Part shown: piece after piece, positions 44,674 through 53,658 of the stretch
How positions within the stretch are numbered: position 1 is the stretch's first letter
Layout of the letters: each line of letters begins with the position of its first letter
Assembly: GCF_002949735.1 (NCBI RefSeq)
Contig: NZ_CP026681.1
Span: 3,858,501 to 3,922,500, forward strand
Direction: 5' to 3'
DNA from: Nostoc sp. 'Peltigera membranacea cyanobiont' N6
Lineage (GTDB): Bacteria; Cyanobacteriota; Cyanobacteriia; Cyanobacteriales; Nostocaceae
DNA length: 64,000 bases
The notes under the pieces: generated by a model
The model's database searches: none
What the model was told of the DNA's origin: nothing
Seen by the model: only the letters and a program-made list of their open reading frames with translations
Made by a program: the position numbers and the translations under genes

Positions 44674-45111
44674 CTAAATGTAATACATGAGTTCTTTCTG
44701 CTTTCGGATCGATCTTCGTTCGCAAAGGTCTTGGAGTGTATATTTTTCCAAAACGGAGTTAGCAGCCTGACGTGCTTCCTGCCAGACTTCCTGAATTAGC
44801 TCACCTTCTACCGTGTTGGGAGTCGGCTCACCATCAGATACAACAATATCTGACCCTTCCATGCAGCTAAAAGCATCCAACACTGTAATTTTTCCAGGAT
44901 CTCGTGCCAGAACATAGCCACCTTTGGCTCCGCGTATACTCTTAATTAAGCCTCCACGCCTTAATGTTGCCAGGAGTTGTTCCAAATAGCGGTTTGGTAT
45001 GTCTTGTAAGACCGCTATTTCTCGAATTTGTAGGGCTTCACCGTTAGGGTAGCAGGCTGCTAACTCTAACAGGGCTAGAAGCGCGTATTCTGATTTGTTA
45101 GAGATTACCAC
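44674..45111 (-). CDS. Rrf2 family transcriptional regulator
   Basis: A 145-residue DNA-binding protein. The winged helix is clear: SEYALLALLELAACYP, LQIREIAVLQDIPNRYLEQLLATLRRGGLI, SIRGAKGGYVLARDP. IscR/NsrR-type proteins hold three cysteines for an Fe-S cluster; here only isolated cysteines are seen (FSCMEG, DLCERR), so a cluster of the IscR type is doubtful. GTG start. Upstream, ACTTAA at 45134 and TTAAGT at 45153 form an imperfect inverted repeat that could be an autoregulatory site. Confidence 0.88.
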   Translation of the reverse strand: MVISNKSEYALLALLELAACYPNGEALQIREIAVLQDIPNRYLEQLLATLRRGGLIKSIRGAKGGYVLARDPGKITVLDAFSCMEGSDIVVSDGEPTPNTVEGELIQEVWQEARQAANSVLEKYTLQDLCERRSIRKQKELMYYI

Positions 45112-45417
45112 AGGCGTAATATTTTAAACCCACACTTAAATATACAAAGTCCTTAAGTTTGTTTCCCTAAGCTATTGTTAAGAAAAACTTTACAATCAAC
45201 TAATTGTTGACCGGCTAACTCTACTTTAAAGACCTTCAAGCATAGAAGCAATTATATTTTATTTTTAATTCAATAAATAAAAGTGATTGATTATTCTCCA
45301 GTCTTTTTGAGGTTTAATTGACTCAAATAATTACTCTGTCTTGGTTTCAATCCATTAGAAAGCAACAAAAATTAATAGCAAACCAATCAGAGATAAAAGC
45401 AGCATTCGTGCAAACCG
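45112..45417. other. Intergenic region upstream of Rrf2
   Basis: 306 bp. An imperfect inverted repeat ACTTAA-13 nt-TTAAGT lies 23 nt upstream of the Rrf2 start. Nothing else is seen. Confidence 0.4.
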
Positions 45418-46767
45418 TTACACATACAAATTTCTCGAAAATGGCAGAATGACTGTAAAGGTAGTTCCTGTACCGATCGCACTTTCGACAATAATCTCGC
45501 CGCTATGTAAATCTACAGCCTGCTTGACGATGGACATCCCTAATCCTATTCCTGAGATATTACCTGTATTACTGGCACGATGGAAGGGTTCAAAGATGTG
45601 TTCAATGTCAGAAGCAGGAATGCCAATACCAGAATCTTGAGTTTGGAATATAGCTCGATCGTTGGCAGTGGTGACAGAAAACTTAACTGTGCTGCCAATG
45701 GGAGAGTATTTTTGACAATTCGACAATAAATTACTTAAGATTTGCCGCAGTAGTTTAGCGTCTAAGTTAGCTGGGGTGCATTGGCACTCACTGCTAAAAA
45801 CGATCGCATGTTGGGAGCGATCGCTCTGTTTTAACTCTTCTAATAGATCGCGGCAAAATTCCACCAAATTTAGAGGTGTGGGATTAAACTCTAACTTGCC
45901 TGTTTCATCTTGATTCAACACTGATACATCATTCAGCAACTGGGTTATATGCATAACAGATGTTTGAATGCGACGCAGGTGAATCTGTTGTCGCTCGTCG
46001 CTCCATAGATGGCGATAATGTTCTAGTAGTTCCGCAGAAGAGTGGATGGTAGCTAAGGGGTTGCGAAATTCATGGGAGGTGGTAACGATCAAGCGGGATT
46101 TAAGTTCGCTAAACTCTCTTTCTTTGGCAAGCGCTTGTCGCATCGCCTCTTCTGCCCATTCCAGCTTGGCTTGAGTGCGCTTGCTTTCGCTAATATCCCG
46201 CAATAGCCACCGCAGACCAACTAAGTTACCTTGTTGATTGCGGATAGCAGCTACCTTCACTGCTACCATAATGGATGTTTTGTCACGCGGTCGCAGGTTT
46301 ACTTCCCACTCTTGCATTTTCCAGTTGGGAATTGCGGCGCGATCGCGCAGATGATTCAGTTTCAAATGAAAAGCAATCAGTTCTTTCTCAACCACAAAAA
46401 TTGCAAGAGGTTTGCCCAACAGGAAATTCTTTGAGATGTTCAACAGAGTATTTGCAGCAGAGTTAGCTTCTTGAATTACTCCTTTTGGATCGGTCACTAA
46501 ATAAGCATCTGGTACTTCCTCAAATAGTTCCTGGTAGCGTTGACCTTGTGCGATTAATGACTGTTGAGCGCTGGATAATTTTTCATTCTGTTGCTGTAAG
46601 TCTTCATTAGCTATTTGCATTTCTTCCAAAGCTAGGTAGAGTTCCTTGAATACATCTGTGAGGAGTTCAATATCTTCCTGTGCTTTTTGCTGTTCACTCT
46701 GGCGTTGCAAAAGGGCGACGCGCTGACGCATATTCTGGATCTGTAAGGCTAAATCGTCCAAATTCAC
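45418..46767 (-). CDS. PAS-domain sensor histidine kinase (449 aa)
   Basis: A soluble kinase. An N-terminal coiled coil (about 1-75) leads to PAS (about 78-200; RYQELFEEVPDAYLVTDPKG, ending in WLLRDISESKRTQ), then HisKA with the H-box TTSHEFRNPLATIHSS (His near 231), N-box LLSNCQKYSP, DSGIGIP and ISGIGLGMSIVKQ. Unlike the other kinases it carries the classical SHEFRNP H-box. GTG start with GGAG 8 nt upstream. No receiver nearby. Confidence 0.9.
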   Translation of the reverse strand: MNLDDLALQIQNMRQRVALLQRQSEQQKAQEDIELLTDVFKELYLALEEMQIANEDLQQQNEKLSSAQQSLIAQGQRYQELFEEVPDAYLVTDPKGVIQEANSAANTLLNISKNFLLGKPLAIFVVEKELIAFHLKLNHLRDRAAIPNWKMQEWEVNLRPRDKTSIMVAVKVAAIRNQQGNLVGLRWLLRDISESKRTQAKLEWAEEAMRQALAKEREFSELKSRLIVTTSHEFRNPLATIHSSAELLEHYRHLWSDERQQIHLRRIQTSVMHITQLLNDVSVLNQDETGKLEFNPTPLNLVEFCRDLLEELKQSDRSQHAIVFSSECQCTPANLDAKLLRQILSNLLSNCQKYSPIGSTVKFSVTTANDRAIFQTQDSGIGIPASDIEHIFEPFHRASNTGNISGIGLGMSIVKQAVDLHSGEIIVESAIGTGTTFTVILPFSRNLYV

Positions 46768-46958
46768 GCTCTCACTCCTAATTTGGATCTCTAAAGTTGG
46801 GTTTTATTTGAGGTTCCCTACTGGGACGATCTTAGCTTTTGCTGTTCAGCAGTTATTAGACATCTCCAAATATGAAATATACTTTATCCATAAACCTTGT
46901 AGAGACGCAGCATTACGACATCTCTACATTCTTTTAGTTATTTTTTAATTTTGAATTG

Positions 46959-49900
46959 TTAATTGGAAGTCCCTGAATATTTTTGTCTGGCAATGTCACT
47001 CAATTTGGTTCTTAAATCTGCCCATTTGATACCTGCTAGGCTGGGTAATACAACATGAGCGGCTCCAACTCGTTCAACGGGGCCGAGTCCTACTGCCCAC
47101 ATTCCAGCAGCTAGAGCCGCCTCAACGCCTGCTGTGGCATCTTCTACAACTACAGATTGCGTTGGTTCGATTCCTAGCTGCTGGGCTGCGTACAAAAATA
47201 AGTCGGGTGCGGGCTTAGGTTGCTGCACGCTATAACCGTCCGCGATCGCATCTACTTTATCAGCAATGCCCAATCGCTCAATTACTGTCTGGGCATTTTT
47301 ACTAGCTGAACCAATGCCGATTTTAATCCCAGCTTGTCGCAGTTCATCCAAAAGAGCGATCGCACCTGGTAACAAATCCTTGGATGTCATATTTTGAATC
47401 AATTCCACATAGTATTGATTTTTGCGCTCCATCATCTCTATGATTTGAGCTTCTGTATATGGTCTATCCCCAAGAATCAGCATGAGGGAAGCACGACGAG
47501 ATACACCCCGCAGCGCTTCGTTATCTTGCCGATTAAATGGTATACCCTCTTCATCTGCTAACTTCTTCCAAGCTAGATAATGAAGTTCTGCTGTATCTGT
47601 TAGCACACCATCTAAATCGAAGATGAATCCTTGGATGTTGGGGGATTGGGGACTGGGGACTGGGGATTGGGGATTGGGGATTGGGGATTGGGGAGTGGGG
47701 ATTGGGGATTGGGGACTGGGGACTGGAGGGGATGAAGATGATGAGGGGGATAAGGGGGGATTTTGGGAGAGGGAAAGTTGGAGATATTTTAGTTGACTAG
47801 TTATATCTTGTGCGACTTGTCCTTTGCCGAGATCGAATTCGTGCCATTTATTGCCCCAGCGTAGTTTAAACTTTAGGCGCGTCCAGCCATCAGGTAGATG
47901 GGGATTGGCTACGGGGCCATTTTCGGTGATTTGGATGCCACCGAATCCAAAAATTACAGCTTGCCAAATACCGCCAGCACTAGCGCCATGAATTCCATCG
48001 CTGGTGTTACCTCGGTTATCTTCAAGATCCACCATTAACGCGTGCATAAATACTTCGTAAGCTTCGGTTGATTTGCCCAAATCGGAAGCTAAGATGGCGT
48101 GAACTGCTGGGCCAAGAGACGAACCATAAGTAATATCTGTACGGGGTGCGTAGTAATCCCAGTTTACCTGCAATGCTTTTTCGCTGTAGGGAAAATCTGC
48201 TGATTCTCGCATTAAATAAAGAAGCATTAATATATCTGGCTGTTTTATTACTTGATATTTGTTAGTTTGATCGACACCCAAGACGGCTTGCATGGAGCGA
48301 TCGCGCCCTCGATCGTCTGCTAAATTTATATCTTCTAATTGGAAAAATCCCTCGCACTGCTCAATGAGTTGTGTTGATGGATCGTAGAGAAACAATATTT
48401 TGGCGATAATATCTTGCCAGTGCGATCGCACTTCTGAAGTGAGTTGCAGTTTCTCTTCTAATTCTCTGGCTCGTTCGGGGAATTTTTGAACCAACCAATC
48501 ATAAACTGCGATCGCTTTCTCTAAATGCCATTGCGCCATCCGGTTTGTAAAGGCGTTGTTGTGAACGAATTCATGGTATTCATCCACTCCGATTACGCCC
48601 CGAATTTCATACTGTTGGCGCTCAGAATTGAATTCTACCCGACTGGCCCAGAAGATAGCGGTATCTAAGATTATCTCTGCACCGCACTTTTGCATCCACT
48701 CATCATCACCAGTGGTTTGCCAATAATTCCAAGCGGCGTAGGGAATATCTGCATTGATATGAATTTCGCGATCGCGGCACCAAATCCGCACGTCTTCACC
48801 ATAAAAATCGTTTCCGAGTGCCCAACGTGGTGTTACTTCATCTCCACTATCAGCACTTTCCCAGGCAAACATTGCTCCTTTATAACCGTAATGGGATGCC
48901 TTGCGTCTAGCTCCTGGTAAGGTGAGCCAACGGTAAGTAAGTAGATTTCGGGCGATCGCTGGTTGGGTAAATATAAACATGGGCAACATAAAAATTTCTG
49001 TATCCCAAAATATATGACCGCGATAGCCAAATCCCGAAAGAGTTTTAGCAGGAATGTTCACCCTGTCATCATTGGGTGGGCCAGCAATCAACAGCTGGAA
49101 GAGATTGTAGCGAACAGCAAAAGTAGCTGTGCTATCCCCCTCAATGAGGATGTCGCTTTGCTGCCAAACCTCATCCCATGCCTGCTGATTGGCTTTTTGT
49201 AGGGTTGTGAAGTCTGGCAGGTGCGCGAGTTTTTCTTGAGCGGCGGAGACTGGGGTATCAATCTCCCGCGAGGTAAAAACTGTCACTAATTTTTCTACTG
49301 TTACAGTCTGTTGCGCCTTAGCTGAAAAGTTAGTGCTTAAGGTTGGATAACCGGGTGCAGTATTGACTTGCAAAGATGCTTCAGCGCCTAATATTGTCAC
49401 CTTCGCGGCCATACCAAGTTCAATTCGGGAGTGGCGGGTGCGGCGTTGTAACCAGATTCCTTGGTCTGTTTTGCCCTGATCTAGTCCTTCCCAGTGATTG
49501 AAACCCTGATTTTCGGGATAGCCGTTGATACTAGCTTGAATTTCGATTAACCCATCAAAATCTATTGGCGTTAAATGGCAGCGTAGCGCCAACACGTGGG
49601 GATCTGCAAGACTAGCAAAGCGTTCAAAGCTGATATCTATGGTGTTTCCACTGGGAGAACGCCAACGCAAAGCCCGGATAAGTAGTCCCTCACGCAGATC
49701 GAGTTGGCGATCGTAGCTCAATATCTCACCTCGATCGAGACGGAAGCGATCGCCATTCACAATTATTATCAAGGGTAGCCAGTCAGGGCAATTTACCAGT
49801 TCAGTGTACACCACTGGCACATCGTCGTAGACACCGTTGATGAAAGTACCGGGCAATGCATGAGGATACCCTTCCTCAAAACTGCCTCTTGTTCCTAGAT

Positions 49901-50018
49901 ACCCATTGCCGATTGTAAAGACGGTTTCTTTAGATTGCAATTGGTCAGGGTCAAACTGGGTTTCGATTAATATCCAGTCTGTGTAAATAAAATTGCGAGA
50001 ACGGCCTTTTGTTTGCAT
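46959..50018 (-). CDS. GH65 glycoside phosphorylase fused to beta-phosphoglucomutase
   Basis: A two-domain enzyme. Residues about 1-745 are a GH65 phosphorylase (maltose/kojibiose/trehalose phosphorylase type): TIGNGYLGTRGSFEEG near the start and GVIGVDEYHEFVHNNAFTN with the catalytic glutamate near 480. Residues about 790-1010 are a HAD beta-phosphoglucomutase: GFIFDLDGVLTDTAELHYLAW, with the nucleophile and acid aspartates, and SVVVEDATAGVEAALAAGM. Together they would phosphorolyse an alpha-glucosyl disaccharide to beta-glucose 1-phosphate and convert it to glucose 6-phosphate. The linker (about 760-790, PSPQSPIPTPQSPIPN) is a translated heptamer array. The start is taken at ATG 50018; the frame also runs through an upstream 21-bp repeat to 50291, probably not coding. 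Next to sucrose synthase. Confidence 0.88.
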   Translation of the reverse strand: MQTKGRSRNFIYTDWILIETQFDPDQLQSKETVFTIGNGYLGTRGSFEEGYPHALPGTFINGVYDDVPVVYTELVNCPDWLPLIIIVNGDRFRLDRGEILSYDRQLDLREGLLIRALRWRSPSGNTIDISFERFASLADPHVLALRCHLTPIDFDGLIEIQASINGYPENQGFNHWEGLDQGKTDQGIWLQRRTRHSRIELGMAAKVTILGAEASLQVNTAPGYPTLSTNFSAKAQQTVTVEKLVTVFTSREIDTPVSAAQEKLAHLPDFTTLQKANQQAWDEVWQQSDILIEGDSTATFAVRYNLFQLLIAGPPNDDRVNIPAKTLSGFGYRGHIFWDTEIFMLPMFIFTQPAIARNLLTYRWLTLPGARRKASHYGYKGAMFAWESADSGDEVTPRWALGNDFYGEDVRIWCRDREIHINADIPYAAWNYWQTTGDDEWMQKCGAEIILDTAIFWASRVEFNSERQQYEIRGVIGVDEYHEFVHNNAFTNRMAQWHLEKAIAVYDWLVQKFPERARELEEKLQLTSEVRSHWQDIIAKILFLYDPSTQLIEQCEGFFQLEDINLADDRGRDRSMQAVLGVDQTNKYQVIKQPDILMLLYLMRESADFPYSEKALQVNWDYYAPRTDITYGSSLGPAVHAILASDLGKSTEAYEVFMHALMVDLEDNRGNTSDGIHGASAGGIWQAVIFGFGGIQITENGPVANPHLPDGWTRLKFKLRWGNKWHEFDLGKGQVAQDITSQLKYLQLSLSQNPPLSPSSSSSPPVPSPQSPIPTPQSPIPNPQSPVPSPQSPNIQGFIFDLDGVLTDTAELHYLAWKKLADEEGIPFNRQDNEALRGVSRRASLMLILGDRPYTEAQIIEMMERKNQYYVELIQNMTSKDLLPGAIALLDELRQAGIKIGIGSASKNAQTVIERLGIADKVDAIADGYSVQQPKPAPDLFLYAAQQLGIEPTQSVVVEDATAGVEAALAAGMWAVGLGPVERVGAAHVVLPSLAGIKWADLRTKLSDIARQKYSGTSN
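47640..47729. repeat. GGGGATT/GGGGACT heptamer array encoding the GH65-PGM linker
   Basis: About 12 units of GGGGATT or GGGGACT on the plus strand, read on the minus strand as a PQSPIPNPQSPVPS linker between the two catalytic domains. Confidence 0.9.
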
Positions 50019-50089
50019 AAAGTGGGGAGTAGGGATTAGGGAATAGGAAATGGGAATTTTGAGTATTTGAGAGAGATGAACGGAGTTCT

Positions 50090-50362
50090 GAGGTGGATTC
50101 ATCCAGTTCCGAGGTGGATGAACGGAGTTCTGAGGTGGATTCATCCAGTTCCGAGGTGGATTCATCCAGTTCCGAGGTGGATTCATCCAGTTCTGAGGTG
50201 GATTCATCCAGTTCCGAGGTGGATTCATCCAGTTCTGAGGTGGATTCATCCAGTTCCGAGGTGGATTCATCCAGTTCCGAGGTGGATTCATCCAGTTCCG
50301 AGGTGGATGAACGGAGTTCTGAGGTGGATGAACGGAGTTCTGAGATGGATGAACGAGTATCT
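50090..50362. repeat. 21-bp tandem repeat array, 13 units of two interspersed variants
   Basis: Units start with GAGGTGGA. Variant A has the core TTCATCCAGTTCC (or ...TCT) and variant B the core TGAACGGAGTTCT. Order: A B A A A A A A A A B B B', the last unit diverged. Unit length is a multiple of three and no stop occurs, so several frames stay open on both strands. It lies between sucrose synthase and GH65-PGM. Confidence 0.92.
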
Positions 50363-50422
50363 AAGCTTAATGCTTCAAGTTCTAACTCCCCTTTATAGAC
50401 TCAAAATCTCCAATCTACTCCC

Positions 50423-50463
50423 AATTACGAATTACGAATTACGAATTACGAATTACGAATTAC
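50423..50463. repeat. AATTACG heptamer tandem repeat at the 3' end of sucrose synthase
   Basis: Nearly six copies of AATTACG. The minus-strand reading GTAATTCGTAATTCGTAA forms the last codons and the stop of the sucrose synthase gene. Confidence 0.92.
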
Positions 50464-52869
50464 CCCCATGTGCTTTTCCAAAATCTTTTCGGCTCTAGGT
50501 TTATAAATGAGATGAAATAAGGTTTCCATATAGCGATCTCTGGCTTCATTATTTTCTGGTGCAACAAAGTTCCAAAAAGTAAACATTTTTGCCAGCAGTA
50601 GTAATTGATTGCTATGTAGATGCCAATTATATCGATCGTGAATTCGCTGGCTCATCCATTCTGAAACTTCGTGCCAGTATTCAGCGTGAGTATCGCATTG
50701 GTCAAGGAACTCTATAATTTTATTTGCTGTTTCTTCCAAGTCCGTAGGATTAACATTAAATCGGTTTTCTTGGTTTTCGATAATTTCTAAAGAACCGCCA
50801 AATTGAGTCGTAAAAGTAGGCAACCCAGAAATCATCGCTTCCAAAATACTCCGGCCGAAGGATTCAAAGCGGGCAAAATGGACATAAATTCCCTGAGAAT
50901 CTGCAACTATCCGGTAGGCTTCGCCGAGTTCGCTGCTAGGGATACGCATCCCCACCCAGCGAATCTTGCCAGAGAGATGATATCGATCGATAACATCGTA
51001 GAGTTTTTGAATTTCTTCTGCTTCTTGTCGGTTTATCGCTTCATCTGGATGCAGTTTACTACTTAAGATAATCAGGTTACAACGTTCTTGCAACGCCTGA
51101 CTTTTACCAAAGCATTCAGCTAAACCAGTGAGATTGTTGATTGAAGTAATGGTATCAACGGCAAAGATTGGTCGCTGATTAGGGCGATCTAAGTTACCAA
51201 AGATTTGGGGATCTTCGCGGCTAAATAGTAAGTCGTGGACTTGTGTCCGAAGGTGAGAATCTCGGTCTTCTTTTTGGCTATAGGGAAAGAAAATAGTCTC
51301 ATTTACTCCCGGCGGCACCAAGTTGAATTTAGGACTAAACAAATCAATTCCATCAACCACATGATACAAGTGCGGCATAGTAAAGCACTTGTATGATTCG
51401 TATTGACCTATGGAGTCTGGTGTGCCGACAATTTCTTGATAGGAGGATGTGATGATAAAGTCGGCTGCATTCATGCTAATTAAATCAGCAGTGAATTGTG
51501 CTGAGAAGTGGTATTTATCTTCCAAATCTTGCCAATATAAATTACTAAATAGATATTTAGGCTTTTCTAAAGAATGGGCAATATTGCACTGAGTAACTTT
51601 CATCCGGCGAGATAAAAGAGAAGCCACTAAGTTACCGTCGCTGTAGTTACCAACAATCAGATTAGGTTTACCTGAGAATTGAGTTAGTAATTCTCTTTCT
51701 GCATCTAGAGCAAATTGTTCTAAATAAGGCCAAATCTCAAATTTAGAAATCCAATTATTGGTGATTTCAGGATTGAATTCACCAAAAGGAACGCGCAATA
51801 TCCAAGCATTCTCAGTATCTTGGACTTTTTCTAGGCGCAGGTTGCAAAATGTTCCTTCACAGTTGGGGATTAGTCGGGTGAGAATAATTACGTGGGGTTT
51901 AATACCTAGCTGGTCTAGTCCAGCAAGTGTTATTTGTTCGCGCAGTTCATTTTCTAAGCTGCGAGCTTGTTCAAGGACGTAGATAACTTGACCGAGTGTT
52001 TCATCTCTTCCTAAAACATCTTCTTGTCCAACCCAGCCGTGGATAGAAATAAGGACAACGCGAAAAACGGCAGGGACGCGGGTTACAAATGCTTCTAAGA
52101 TGCCAGGTTCTGGAGAGTAAATGAGTCGGTTGAGGAGTTCTAGGGTTTCGGAGACTCGCGCCGCAGTGTTACCCCAACCCGGCTCAAAGCCGAGTTCTTG
52201 GAGGTCTAAGCGGAATTTTTCATAAGATTCATCAGGCGATCGCTCATTTAGCAAATTAAGTGCTAGTTTAATTTGTTTGGCTAACTGAATCCCGGAGGGA
52301 ATGCGATCGCTCAACAGCAGACGAACCCCATCGTGTTTTAGGCCCTGTAATGCTTTAAACAACATTTCTAGCCAATATTCGGGGTCAGTCAACAATTGAT
52401 TGCACAAGTAACGGTTAAGGAACGCGAAACCTTGACCAATATTTCTGGGGTCGTCAATTGTTGGGGAATTTTCGTAAAAGGGATGAAGATCAATTTCGAG
52501 GATGTGAGGTTGGTAGCGGTTGACTAAGCCATCTCTTACATCTAGCAGCGCTTGTTGCGTCATCTGCTCGAAGCTATTCAAATCGGCTGTCAATCGCCAA
52601 ATTTCCTGATTAGCAATCTTCGGTCGAACCACAAACCAGGTCTGTTCCTCTTCGATAATTATTTCGTGAGTATACTGTATCAGTTTGCCAACAGAAGAAG
52701 AGTAGTAAAAATAGGCTGGCTTTTGGGATTGATGACAGTAATCGGCAAAAGCTTGCAAAATCTCATTTCTTAGAAAGTAACGCTTACCTGAAGCACTCAA
52801 CGCATAAATCAACTGATGTAGAGCAGTTTTTTCATCACCGTTGAAGACAGCTTGAACTAGTTCATACAT
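50446..52869 (-). CDS. susA: Sucrose synthase
   Basis: Reversibly cleaves sucrose with UDP (or ADP) to NDP-glucose and fructose. 807 residues. The N-terminal region (MYELVQAVFNGDEKTALHQL) and RYFLRNEILQAFADYCHQSQ are SUS-specific; SIHGWVGQEDVLGRDETLGQVIYVLEQARSLE is the start of the glucosyltransferase region, and IAHSLEKPKYLFS, PHLYHVVDGIDLFSPKFN and FGRSILEAMISGLPTFTTQFGG (GT-B, E-X7-E type) are conserved. An in-frame TTG at 52884 gives 5 extra residues; the ATG at 52869 is preferred. The C-terminal VIRNS comes from a heptamer repeat. Upstream of GH65-PGM on the same strand. susA is used in the sense of the heterocyst-forming cyanobacterial enzyme; SusB cannot be excluded. Confidence 0.92.
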   Translation of the reverse strand: MYELVQAVFNGDEKTALHQLIYALSASGKRYFLRNEILQAFADYCHQSQKPAYFYYSSSVGKLIQYTHEIIIEEEQTWFVVRPKIANQEIWRLTADLNSFEQMTQQALLDVRDGLVNRYQPHILEIDLHPFYENSPTIDDPRNIGQGFAFLNRYLCNQLLTDPEYWLEMLFKALQGLKHDGVRLLLSDRIPSGIQLAKQIKLALNLLNERSPDESYEKFRLDLQELGFEPGWGNTAARVSETLELLNRLIYSPEPGILEAFVTRVPAVFRVVLISIHGWVGQEDVLGRDETLGQVIYVLEQARSLENELREQITLAGLDQLGIKPHVIILTRLIPNCEGTFCNLRLEKVQDTENAWILRVPFGEFNPEITNNWISKFEIWPYLEQFALDAERELLTQFSGKPNLIVGNYSDGNLVASLLSRRMKVTQCNIAHSLEKPKYLFSNLYWQDLEDKYHFSAQFTADLISMNAADFIITSSYQEIVGTPDSIGQYESYKCFTMPHLYHVVDGIDLFSPKFNLVPPGVNETIFFPYSQKEDRDSHLRTQVHDLLFSREDPQIFGNLDRPNQRPIFAVDTITSINNLTGLAECFGKSQALQERCNLIILSSKLHPDEAINRQEAEEIQKLYDVIDRYHLSGKIRWVGMRIPSSELGEAYRIVADSQGIYVHFARFESFGRSILEAMISGLPTFTTQFGGSLEIIENQENRFNVNPTDLEETANKIIEFLDQCDTHAEYWHEVSEWMSQRIHDRYNWHLHSNQLLLLAKMFTFWNFVAPENNEARDRYMETLFHLIYKPRAEKILEKHMGVIRNS

Positions 52870-53095
52870 GATGACGAATTCCAAAACTTTAGCTAGACCA
52901 CGACCTCATTTTTATCTCAGTCTCCGGTTCGGTGAGGTCAATTTCCCATCTAATAGTAGGTAACTATGAAGAAAACTTACGTCTAGCTCTGGGATGAAAG
53001 ACTGCGAAGACTTCAAATCTATGGGATGAGGAAATTAGGAGTTAGGGCTTTTGCTTTACTCGCATAAAGAATTCCGTTCGTTGTAAACCACGTTA

Positions 53096-53167
53096 AGAGG
53101 ATGTTTTAAAAGTATTTCGCTGTGATTTTAGGTACTCAGCGATCCCCCCTAACCCCCCTTAAAAAGG
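53096..53167. mobile_element. MITE half-copy, AGAGGATG family
   Basis: AGAGGATGTTTTAAAAG at 53096 and then TTTCGCTGTGATTTTAGGTA and a CCCCCCTAACCCCCCTT segment. Nearly identical to the inverted right half of the element at 26011-26221. It is interrupted after the CCCCCCTT/AAAAAGG part by the hairpin at 53168. Confidence 0.7.
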
Positions 53168-53201
53168 GCTACGGTGTACACACATCTTTGTACACCGTAG
53201 C
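53168..53201. mobile_element. Solo palindrome of the GCTACGGTGTACA MITE family
   Basis: GCTACGGTGTACA-CACATCTT-TGTACACCGTAGC, a 34-bp near-perfect hairpin. The arms equal the termini of the element at 4523-4691, so it may be an internally deleted copy sitting in the other MITE. Confidence 0.75.
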
Positions 53202-53658
53202 TTTAGTAAGGAGAGGGAAGCCGGAGGCAGGGTGAGGTTTTATATTTAATTTGACCCACTTACTTACTCGTTCAGCAGTTTTTTATGCTTGTGCCTTGGT
53301 TGTCGGAGATTGCGATCGCCATAATTAATCCAAGCGTAGGTTGCCAATGCCGGGGGTGCTGCCTCAAGACTTGAGTTACTAATCACTTTTATTTATCAGT
53401 TTGAAAAACAAGAGTATTTGCTCTTATTTGGTTGCAAGCCATAATATTGACTTCATTAGCTCCCAAGGTACCTTGCTGAGAAAAAAATCACCAATTTAAT
53501 TGGAGGCATAGTTTACTGCCGTAGGCATCGCCTCTAAAAACTGGGGAATCGTCGGTTGTTGTTAGTTACAACAGTCATAGAATCTCCTGAACAGTCCTCA
53601 CAGCGAGAAGCAGAGAAGGACTAGGACAAACAGCATTGAATTATCGCGAGCAACAATT

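Larger units (their letters stand above)
52870..53658. other. Intergenic region between sucrose synthase and the CadD-like gene
   Basis: 789 bp without a gene. It holds the MITE remnant 53096-53167 and the hairpin 53168-53201. From about 53480 to 53650 GC-richer sequence is present with short dyads (GTTAGTTACAACA; CTCACAGCGAGAAG) that could be the leader of the transporter gene. Confidence 0.5.

Noticed and set aside
50067..50498. Plus-strand open frames over the 21-bp array (WIHPVPRW and SSSEVDSS peptides)
   Set aside because: They exist only because the unit length is a multiple of three without stops; no conserved flanks or ribosome-binding site.
53297..53325. Sequence similar to the recJ 3' end (AIA.SDN) on the minus strand
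   Set aside because: The match is about 25 nt around a HIP1 site, too short to call a recJ remnant.
53480..53658. Possible metal riboswitch before the CadD-like gene
   Set aside because: The yybP-ykoY core (GGGGAGUAG and its partner) is not present; only short dyads are seen.
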